Below, piece by piece: positions 17,610 to 24,374 of a stretch of 64,000 nucleotides of DNA (position 1 is the stretch's first letter; every line of letters begins with the position of its first letter). Origin of the DNA: Saccharospirillaceae bacterium (GTDB lineage: Bacteria > Pseudomonadota > Gammaproteobacteria > Pseudomonadales > Natronospirillaceae). The stretch covers positions 1 to 64,000 of the forward strand of contig SKIB01000027.1 of assembly GCA_007116635.1 (NCBI GenBank), written 5' to 3'. The translations under genes and the position numbers were made by a program. The notes beneath the pieces were generated by a model. The model was not told the origin of the DNA, searched no databases, and saw only the letters and a list, made by a program, of their open reading frames with translations.

Positions 17610-18365
17610 ATGTCTGATACTTTGGCGATTATTGGTGGCACTGGCCTGACCCGCCTGCCCGGACTGCGTATCCGCGATGCCCATGATATTCAAACGCCCT
17701 ATGGCTCTCCATCTGGCTCGGTGTTAGAAGGTGTTTTTGGTGACAGTCGAATTTTCTTTTTAGCTCGCCATGGACACCCACATCGAATTCCGCCTCATCA
17801 GGTGAATTATCGCGCCAATATTTGGGCTTTGCGCCACATTGGTGCTCGTGACATCATTTCGGTCAATGCCGTGGGTGGTATCAACCGCTCCATGCCAACC
17901 AGAGCACTGTGCATCCCTGACCAAATTATTGATTATACCCATGGCCGTGAGTCTACCTTCTATGATGGTGTGGACAGCCCTGTTGTGCATGTGGATTTTA
18001 GTTATCCTTACACTGAGGTTCTACGCTCCCAGCTATTGGTTGCGGCCAAAGCCGTTAAAGTACCAGTCGTTAATGGTGGTGTTTACGGTGCCACTCAGGG
18101 CCCAAGGTTGGAGACGGCAGCAGAGATTGCCCGCATGGAGCGTGATGGCTGTGACATCGTGGGCATGACAGGCATGCCAGAGGCGGTGTTGGCTCGTGAA
18201 GCCAAGATGGGCTACGCCTGTTTATCCTTAGTGGTGAATCCTGCGGCGGGCAAGGCAAAGGGTGTCATTACCATTAAAGAAATTGATCGTGCTCTTGAAG
18301 GCGGCATGGAAGACATTCGTAAAATTCTTGTTAGCTATGTTGAGCGATTTGTGGTGGGTCACTAA
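17610..18365 (+). CDS. S-methyl-5'-thioinosine phosphorylase
   Basis: A 251-residue trimeric PNP/MTAP-family enzyme. Phosphate-binding and active-site blocks: IIGGTGL, ARHGHPHRIPPHQVNYRAN, and VYGATQGPRLETAAEI. The base-specificity loop reads LVVNPAAGK, whereas adenosine-type MTAP has an Asp-containing DYD stretch there. Loss of that Asp is the mark of the Pseudomonas-type methylthioinosine phosphorylase, which acts on the deaminated form of methylthioadenosine and feeds hypoxanthine salvage. AAGGAG (17597-17602) fixes ATG 17610. A 7-bp hairpin (17567-17586) lies in the leader. A terminator follows the stop. Confidence 0.88.
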   Translation: MSDTLAIIGGTGLTRLPGLRIRDAHDIQTPYGSPSGSVLEGVFGDSRIFFLARHGHPHRIPPHQVNYRANIWALRHIGARDIISVNAVGGINRSMPTRALCIPDQIIDYTHGRESTFYDGVDSPVVHVDFSYPYTEVLRSQLLVAAKAVKVPVVNGGVYGATQGPRLETAAEIARMERDGCDIVGMTGMPEAVLAREAKMGYACLSLVVNPAAGKAKGVITIKEIDRALEGGMEDIRKILVSYVERFVVGH

Positions 18366-18395
18366 GGCGTTCTAAGCTTCCTGGTTTGAGCATAC

Positions 18396-18419
18396 AACCA
18401 GCCCGAAGGCTGGTTTTTT
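18396..18419 (+). terminator. Intrinsic terminator after the methylthioinosine phosphorylase gene
   Basis: Stem AACCAGCC (18396-18403) and GGCTGGTT (18408-18415) with the stable CGAA tetraloop, then a T run. Its T tract overlaps the last bases of the convergent DHH gene. Confidence 0.85.
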
Positions 18420-19344
18420 AGATGTCTTTAACAAGCTGGATCAAGCGTTCTTGAATGTTATCTGCCTGCTCATTGGCAATCTGGCAAGTGCCTGCAGCAT
18501 CATGGCCACCACCGCCATAGCTTAGACAGATTTCGCCAATTTTGGCCGTACTGCTGCGGTCCAAAATAGACTTGCCAAGGGCAAATACAGTGTTCTGTTT
18601 CTGCAGGCCCCAGAGCCTATGTATGGAGATATTGCACTGTGGGAATAGGGCATAGATCATAAACCTGTTGGTTGGCCAAATCGTCTCTTCTTGTTGCAGG
18701 TTTACCAACACCACATTGTTGAAGGTTTGGCTGCAACGGATGAGTTGCTCAAAGGCCTTGGTTTCATGTTCTCGGTAAAGATTGATCCGCTCTTGGACAT
18801 CTGGTAGCTGTAGAATTTCATCGATATCCAGTTTGCGGCAGGCATCAATGAGTTGCATCATTAACTGGTAGTTTGATATTCGAAAATCTCGGAAGCGGCC
18901 CAGGCCGGTGCGGGCATCCATCAAGAAATTCAATAACACCCAGCCTTCGGGGTTTAGGACTTCTTCACGACTAAACTGGGCTGAGTCGCTCTTGTCGACC
19001 GCCTGCATCAATTCTTGGCTGAAATTACTTAAGCGGCCATTGCTGCCAAAGTAATTATAGACGACTCGGGCAGCAGAAGGAGCATCAGGATCAATAATAT
19101 GATTTGGCTGAGGCCCGGTTCGTACTGTCTCGCTCTGATGGTGATCGAATGCGAGATAAGCTCCTTCGGTGTAAGGTAGATTGGTGGTTATGTCACGTGG
19201 CGTTACTTCAATTTTTCCGTCCTGCATATCTTTGGGATGGACAAATAAAATGTCATCAATGATATCAAGCTCTTTGAGTAAGGCAGCACAGACCAGTCCG
19301 TCGAAGTCACTCCTGGTTACTAAGCGGTATTTTTCAGTCATCAC
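18418..19344 (-). CDS. DHH-family phosphoesterase (exopolyphosphatase-like)
   Basis: A 308-residue cytoplasmic protein. The DHH domain begins VTRSDFDGLVCAALL (metal-binding DFDG) and includes YLAFDHHQSE, the DHH motif itself. The DHHA1 domain ends with SYGGGGHDAAGTCQI. Members of this superfamily cleave phosphodiester or phosphoanhydride bonds in short RNAs, cyclic dinucleotides or polyphosphate. The particular substrate cannot be told from sequence. There is no membrane segment and no PAS or GGDEF domain, so it is not GdpP. It is a single gene, upstream of which 94 bases separate it from the transpeptidase gene on the same strand. Confidence 0.88.
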   Translation of the reverse strand: MMTEKYRLVTRSDFDGLVCAALLKELDIIDDILFVHPKDMQDGKIEVTPRDITTNLPYTEGAYLAFDHHQSETVRTGPQPNHIIDPDAPSAARVVYNYFGSNGRLSNFSQELMQAVDKSDSAQFSREEVLNPEGWVLLNFLMDARTGLGRFRDFRISNYQLMMQLIDACRKLDIDEILQLPDVQERINLYREHETKAFEQLIRCSQTFNNVVLVNLQQEETIWPTNRFMIYALFPQCNISIHRLWGLQKQNTVFALGKSILDRSSTAKIGEICLSYGGGGHDAAGTCQIANEQADNIQERLIQLVKDI

Positions 19345-19438
19345 AACCTCAGTAGTATTTTGAAAGTCCCTTGCAGTATAGACCTGAAAATTGAGCTCAT
19401 GAATTTTTTTACCATCAAATGTGAGATGTTTATTCTAT

Positions 19439-20740
19439 CTAGCTAAAGTGGGCTACCACTCTGCCTTCAAAGAAAATTACCCAGCCTAGATCACGATCAT
19501 AGCGCCAGTACTGACGCCAGTGGCGTCCATCGCGCAAATCGGTGTAATTAACCAATGCAACCTGATAACCAGCATCCTCCCATGCAACCATTAGCTGATT
19601 ACTGATGCGAATTTGTTGTGCATCCTGGACTCTGTGTGTGATATCAGGGTCGATACGGTAAAACTTTTGCCTTTGCTCAGGGCTGCTTGCTAACCATTGA
19701 TCAAAAGCCTGTTCCAGTTGATCGGTGAAATCTGCCTCCAGAGCTGAGCTGGTGTCTTCAAGCATCAGAATTGGCGTCGACCGCGTGTTAAGCAAATAAA
19801 TGATTTCAGCCATGTCTTCGTTGCTAACTGCCAGGCAGCCGTTTGTGGTTTCCCTGAGTCTTAGGCCGGCAATGGGGTCGGTGCCGTGTAACCAGATACC
19901 ATGCCCTGTTCTTTGGAGTTGTTCATCCCATACATTAGGGTAGTTTAGGGGCAGGGCACCATAGCCATAGAGGTCTGGTAAGCTAGAACCTGGAATGGGC
20001 CATTGGGTGAAGTAAAGGCCAACAGGTGTTTTGTTATCGCCTTCAATCCACTTCTCCCAGCCGCTAAGACCGTAGGCAGTAAAATAATGGCGTATCAGTT
20101 GGTGCTCGCCATTGCTGTCACGTTGATACAGTCTAAGCTGAGCGTTTTGTAAGTCAGCAACCATGATCTCTGCATAGTTGCCTTCAACTCGCAAGAAATG
20201 ATCTGGCAATTGTTGTTGATCGTCCGTGGGCTGACGATACAGGGCGCTAAGTTCTCCCATGGCCATCAGCTGGCTAGGATTGAGCTCAGCTGCTAATGAG
20301 CTGCCGCCTAAGCGAAAAAAGTAATCGCTTAAAAACAAACGCCCATGATCAAAGGCTGGCCGTAGATTCAGTACCGCGGCCTTGTCTTGAGCGACCTCGA
20401 GGAGACTGCCACTGCGCTGCATCTGTTGTCGCCAGCGATTAGGGTTGATCTCTGTACTACCTTGGCCGCTGCTGCCCTGGTTGTTGGCTTGACTTCTAAG
20501 CTGCCCTTGGCCCGACTGAAACTGCGCCCGCCATTGGCCTTTGACCACTCTAGGCTCAGTAGTAATGGCTTGCGCGATACTGGCGGCGCTTTCATCTTTG
20601 GCGCTGGGGCGTAGCGGCTGTTCTATTTCAGGTAGTTGACCACTGCCAGACAGGAAGAGGGTCTGAGCGACCAGTGGAGAACTGTACAGCCCAAGGGCGA
20701 GAGGCAAGCAAAGTGCTTGGGCAAATTTTGATCTGATCAT
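19439..20740 (-). CDS. L,D-transpeptidase with C-terminal NTF2-like domain
   Basis: A 433-residue exported protein: signal peptide (~1-25, SPLVAQ), a low-complexity Gln/Ser-rich linker, then a YkuD domain with the catalytic motif HGIWLHGTDP followed by ETTNGCLAVSNEDM (Cys nucleophile). The last ~100 residues form an NTF2/SnoaL-like fold (RISNQLMVAWEDAGYQVALV, then WRQYWRYDRDLGWVIFFEG). YkuD enzymes make 3-3 crosslinks or attach lipoproteins to peptidoglycan in the periplasm. The gene overlaps its upstream neighbour by 4 bases; that neighbour carries the same kind of C-terminal domain. A role in amyloid or murein modification is possible but not shown. Confidence 0.87.
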   Translation of the reverse strand: MIRSKFAQALCLPLALGLYSSPLVAQTLFLSGSGQLPEIEQPLRPSAKDESAASIAQAITTEPRVVKGQWRAQFQSGQGQLRSQANNQGSSGQGSTEINPNRWRQQMQRSGSLLEVAQDKAAVLNLRPAFDHGRLFLSDYFFRLGGSSLAAELNPSQLMAMGELSALYRQPTDDQQQLPDHFLRVEGNYAEIMVADLQNAQLRLYQRDSNGEHQLIRHYFTAYGLSGWEKWIEGDNKTPVGLYFTQWPIPGSSLPDLYGYGALPLNYPNVWDEQLQRTGHGIWLHGTDPIAGLRLRETTNGCLAVSNEDMAEIIYLLNTRSTPILMLEDTSSALEADFTDQLEQAFDQWLASSPEQRQKFYRIDPDITHRVQDAQQIRISNQLMVAWEDAGYQVALVNYTDLRDGRHWRQYWRYDRDLGWVIFFEGRVVAHFS

Positions 20741-21519
20741 CCGCGGCTCAATACTCGTATTTCATCGTCAGCAATAATACACCAGCGGTTGTCTTCTTGT
20801 TGCCACAATAGGCGCTTTTCGGTGTGATCACGATAGTTTATCGAGTCGAATCTCTGGTTAAAGCGGACTTCCATCTGGCTGCCGATCCACTGAGCCTGTA
20901 ATTGGTCTATGCCTAGTTGAATGTTGCGCTCAGGAAAAATACGAGCGCGGCGACCGTCTTCCCAATTGGCTCGATCATGTTGTTCAAAGCTGCGGCAGTA
21001 AAAACTAATGAAACTGTCGGCATCTCCTGCAGTCCAACGTTGAAAGTATTGGTTAAGTTTGCTCATAATTTCCTGAAAATCAGGGTCAATAGCAACCTCA
21101 GTTGACTCTATCTCTGCTTCAATTTCATGAGCATCCACCTCAGTGCCGGATAGCAGTACGTGGCTTTTCATTTCAGCAATGGTGGTTAATGCTGGTCTTG
21201 TGACTAATGAGTCAGACTGTGTTTGAGCATAACTGACGGCTCCCAGAAATTGATACAATTGCTGTAGGTTGCTGAACGTTTGTTGGCTAATGGGGTCAGA
21301 TTGTAAGGCCAGCTCCAGTAATCGTCTGGCCTGTTGGTGGTCGCCTTGGCGAAAAAAGCTAACAGCAAGGTCATTATAAAACTGCATATCGTTGGTAGAC
21401 TGCGACCTAAGTGCGGCCACGTCTACGCCAACAGGAGGCTCGATCAGCTCCAGCTCGTCTGCTTGGGCCAGAATCAATAGCATGGCTACTAACATGGCTA
21501 GGGTTGGTTTTAAGCGCAT
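20737..21519 (-). CDS. Exported TPR plus NTF2-like protein, partner of the L,D-transpeptidase
   Basis: A 260-residue protein with a signal peptide (to about residue 20, LILAQADE). Residues ~45-95 hold one or two tetratricopeptide-like repeats (FYNDLAVSFFRQGDHQQARRLLELALQSDP). Residues ~145-258 are an NTF2/SnoaL-like domain (YFQRWTAGDADSFISFYCRSF, VRFNQRFDSINYRDHTEKRL, WCIIADDEIRVL). No catalytic residues are evident. The ATGA overlap with the transpeptidase gene and the shared domain type suggest that the two proteins act together at the cell wall, perhaps through domain-domain contact. That is inference. Confidence 0.75.
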   Translation of the reverse strand: MRLKPTLAMLVAMLLILAQADELELIEPPVGVDVAALRSQSTNDMQFYNDLAVSFFRQGDHQQARRLLELALQSDPISQQTFSNLQQLYQFLGAVSYAQTQSDSLVTRPALTTIAEMKSHVLLSGTEVDAHEIEAEIESTEVAIDPDFQEIMSKLNQYFQRWTAGDADSFISFYCRSFEQHDRANWEDGRRARIFPERNIQLGIDQLQAQWIGSQMEVRFNQRFDSINYRDHTEKRLLWQQEDNRWCIIADDEIRVLSRG

Positions 21520-21717
21520 AGTTTTATAATCCTTGCGGTTTAAGATTCGTTTTGTGCGATTGCTCTCATCTTAGCGAAAAAACAGATAGCGAGTAAGAGG
21601 TTCAAGCCATAAGCCGAGCATTTTAATTAAAAATGTACCCTATTGGCGAAAGAGGTGCAAAAACAAGCAGAATCATTAGACTTAGGATGCCTAAACCCCA
21701 ACACAGCAGAGATAACT

Positions 21718-23226
21718 ATGGCACTGATTAAACAACAAGACGTCATTGATTCGGTTTTTGATGCCCTGCAGTACATTTCTTACTATCACCCTAAGGACTT
21801 TATTGACGCCATGGCGGCAGCCTATGAGCGCGAGGAAAGTCAGGCCGCCAAGGATTCCATTGCCCAGATTCTGATTAACTCGCGCATGTGCGCCATGGGT
21901 CATCGCCCGATCTGTCAGGACACGGGCATTGTCACCATCATGGTCAAACTGGGTATGAATGTGCAGTGGCAGGCCGACATGAGCTTTGAAGACATGGTTA
22001 ATGAGGGCGTACGCCGCGCCTATCAGCACCCGGATAACTGCTTGCGCGCCTCAATATTGGCCGATCCAGACGGCGCTCGCAAAAATACCGGCGACAACAC
22101 CCCCGCCATCATTCATGTGCAGCTAGTGCCTGGCGATGGCATTGAGTTTGATGTCGCCGCTAAGGGCGGTGGCAGTGAGGCCAAGGCCAAGTTTGCCATG
22201 CTTAATCCCTCGGATTCGGTAGTCGATTGGGTGATGAAGGTGGTGCCTGAGATGGGTGCTGGCTGGTGCCCTCCTGGCATGCTGGGTATTGGTATTGGCG
22301 GCACGGCAGAAAAAGCCATGCTGCTGGCCAAAGAGTCCTTAATGGAGTCGATTGACATCCAACAACTACAAGCCAAGGGGGCCAGCAATCGCGCCGAGCA
22401 GCTACGCTTGGAGCTGTTTGATAAGATCAATGCCCTTGGTATTGGTGCCCAGGGTCTGGGCGGCTTGACCACGGTGTTGGACGTTAAGGTTAAGGACTAC
22501 CCCACACACGCGGCTAACAAGCCGGTGGCCATTATTCCTAACTGCGCCGCCACGCGCCATGTGCATTTTTATCTGGATGGCAGTGGCCCTGCCAAGCTGC
22601 CTGTACCTAGATTAGAAGACTGGCCGGAAATCAGCTGGTCGGCGGGCGACAAGGCAAGACGAGTGAATCTGGATAGCCTAACGGCTGAAGAAGTGGCTAG
22701 CTTCAAGCCGGGTGAAACCCTACTGCTCAACGGCACCCTGATGACGGGTCGGGATGCCGCCCATAAGCGCATGGTTGACATGCTCAATGCTGGCCAGACC
22801 TTGCCGGTCGATTTGCGCAACAAAATGATTTATTACGTTGGCCCGGTTGACCCCATTGCCGGTGAGGCCGTTGGCCCTGCAGGCCCGACCACGGCCACGC
22901 GCATGGACAAGTTTACCGATCAAGTCTTGGCGGCCACGGGCCTGCTGGGCATGGTGGGTAAGGCTGAGCGTGGCCCGGTAGCCATTGAGGCCATTAAAAA
23001 GCACCGAGCATGTTACCTGATGGCGGTGGGTGGTTCGGCCTATTTGGTGGCCAAGGCCATTAAGTCGGCTAAGGTGGTGGCCTTTGAAGATCTGGGGATG
23101 GAAGCCATCTATGAGTTTCAAGTGCAAGACATGCCGGTAACCGTGGCGGTGGATGTCGAAGGTCAATCAGTGCACCAGACAGGGCCGCAGTATTGGCGGC
23201 AGCAGATTGCTGCTAAGCAGCTTTAG
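21718..23226 (+). CDS. fumA: Fumarate hydratase, class I (4Fe-4S)
   Basis: A 502-residue class I fumarase. The three cluster cysteines are in RPICQDTG (Cys66), GAGWCPPGMLGIG and IPNCAATRH, and the first two intervals (119, then ~94) equal those of E. coli FumA. Other blocks: KNTGDNTPAIIH, AAKGGGSEAKAKF, GPAGPTTATRMDKF and GGSAYLVAKAIK. It interconverts fumarate and malate in the TCA cycle. I chose ATG 21718 because homologues begin at the xxIKQQDVIDSVFDALQYISYY stretch; a TTG at 21643 would add 25 unmatched residues. The oxygen-labile cluster ties this enzyme to the Fe-S assembly operon further along. Confidence 0.93.
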   Translation: MALIKQQDVIDSVFDALQYISYYHPKDFIDAMAAAYEREESQAAKDSIAQILINSRMCAMGHRPICQDTGIVTIMVKLGMNVQWQADMSFEDMVNEGVRRAYQHPDNCLRASILADPDGARKNTGDNTPAIIHVQLVPGDGIEFDVAAKGGGSEAKAKFAMLNPSDSVVDWVMKVVPEMGAGWCPPGMLGIGIGGTAEKAMLLAKESLMESIDIQQLQAKGASNRAEQLRLELFDKINALGIGAQGLGGLTTVLDVKVKDYPTHAANKPVAIIPNCAATRHVHFYLDGSGPAKLPVPRLEDWPEISWSAGDKARRVNLDSLTAEEVASFKPGETLLLNGTLMTGRDAAHKRMVDMLNAGQTLPVDLRNKMIYYVGPVDPIAGEAVGPAGPTTATRMDKFTDQVLAATGLLGMVGKAERGPVAIEAIKKHRACYLMAVGGSAYLVAKAIKSAKVVAFEDLGMEAIYEFQVQDMPVTVAVDVEGQSVHQTGPQYWRQQIAAKQL

Positions 23227-23279
23227 AACGTGGTATTATTAAAATGTATCCAATAGTCAGAAACAATCTAAGCTGAATA

Positions 23280-23399
23280 AGGCCTTAATCATGTTTAAGG
23301 CCTATACTGAAATTAGCAGATTGGTCTGCTACTGGTGTAACCAGTTTACAGTTCCCCTGTGAGTCGCATATCTTTGCCCAGCTTCGGCTGGGCTTTTTT
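23280..23399 (+). ncRNA. Candidate structured RNA: five stem-loops ending in an intrinsic terminator
   Basis: Between fumA and the next gene lie five short hairpins in tandem: AGGCCTTAA/TTAAGGCCT (23280-23303), AGCAGA/TCTGCT (23315-23330), ACTGG/CCAGT (23331-23345), ACAG/CTGT (23348-23360), and GCCCAGC-TTCG-GCTGGGC (23376-23393) followed by six T. No credible reading frame runs through it. It could be the processed 3' end of the fumA mRNA, a small RNA made from it, or an RNA with its own promoter; I see no strong promoter. The final hairpin is a convincing terminator. The RNA identity is a guess from structure only. Confidence 0.45.
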
Positions 23400-23438
23400 G
23401 TATCTGCTACACTGCAGATAAAACCTAAGGAATAAAGT

Positions 23439-24374
23439 ATGCATCGTTTGGATCTATGGATACCACTCAACCTAGTAATGCTGGCTTTGGTTGTTTGGCG
23501 CTTTTTCCCTGAACTTCCCAGGCCAGACTGGCTATTAGATGAACAGTCTGCCTATTTAACCTTGCTGAGCTTGGTGGTGCTGCAGTTGGGGCTGGTGCAT
23601 GCCATTTGGCGCCAGCAGTATCATTTGCGTCAGCGCATTGAAGAGGCTAGCTTGGCCAAAGATCAAGCCTTGCTTAGGGTTGAGCGGATGCAGTTTGACC
23701 AGCGCCGCGCCACATGGCTGAGTAAGCAAGCAGAAAAAGACCGCTTAGAACGCCAACAGCTATTATTATGGCATAGCCAAGACCTGAACCGGCTGCTTCA
23801 AGGTTTAGGTTCTTTATTGCCAAGACATCATCAAGCCGCCATGGACTACCTTAACTATTGGCATGACATCTCTGGGCAAATAGCAACCCTTGCTAATTTT
23901 ACTCAGCAAGATGAACCTGCAGAATGGGTGGACCTGGTAAGCCTTTGGCAAGATCATCCAGAAAGCAGCAGGCTTCTTTCTGAAGATCACATTCAGGTAA
24001 GTTTTCTTGAAGATCAGCTTTCTGTTTGTTGGCCTGTCTCATGGGCTCAACTTTTGATCAAGGGAGTGATGGGTTATTTGGCGGCCATGTGTGCAGGTAA
24101 GCCTGCAAAGATGCAGTGCTTAACTTTTATTCACTCGGAGCTTGGCGAGGTGGTGCGCATAGAGTTGCACACTCAGGAACGCCTAAGTGAAAAAGAATTG
24201 CGACAAGCCCTTTGCTACACCTTATTTCGTCATGCAGAGTTGCAGCCGCAGCAAAAAGACATTGGGCTGTCATTGGCGCTGGTGGGGCAATTGTTGTCTA
24301 AATTGGAAGGTCAGATAATCAGCGAGCAGGACTCGCTGGTGATTATGCTTCCAAGGTCAGTCAGAGTTAGTTAA
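23439..24374 (+). CDS. Membrane protein with degenerate histidine-kinase-like core
   Basis: A 311-residue protein: two membrane segments (~5-24 and ~39-57), a long charged coiled coil (~58-110), then a kinase-like region. WHSQDLNRLLQGLG resembles the H box of NtrB-like kinases, and the end DIGLSLALVGQLLSKLEG resembles the G2 box and final helix of an HATPase domain. The N box asparagine and the DxGxG motif are missing, so ATP binding is doubtful. No response regulator is adjacent. It may be a pseudokinase or scaffold; the assignment rests on motif resemblance. Its tail overlaps the convergent M16-like gene by 8 bases. Confidence 0.6.
   Translation: MHRLDLWIPLNLVMLALVVWRFFPELPRPDWLLDEQSAYLTLLSLVVLQLGLVHAIWRQQYHLRQRIEEASLAKDQALLRVERMQFDQRRATWLSKQAEKDRLERQQLLLWHSQDLNRLLQGLGSLLPRHHQAAMDYLNYWHDISGQIATLANFTQQDEPAEWVDLVSLWQDHPESSRLLSEDHIQVSFLEDQLSVCWPVSWAQLLIKGVMGYLAAMCAGKPAKMQCLTFIHSELGEVVRIELHTQERLSEKELRQALCYTLFRHAELQPQQKDIGLSLALVGQLLSKLEGQIISEQDSLVIMLPRSVRVS

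Noticed and set aside
22720-23166. 148-residue open frame antisense to fumA, rich in His and Arg
   Set aside because: It is a mirror of conserved fumarase codons and has no start signal.
23315-23360. Three successive hairpins spaced like the D, anticodon and T arms of a tRNA
   Set aside because: There is no acceptor stem pairing across the flanks, the loops have the wrong sizes, and no GG of a D loop or TTCGA of a T loop is in place.
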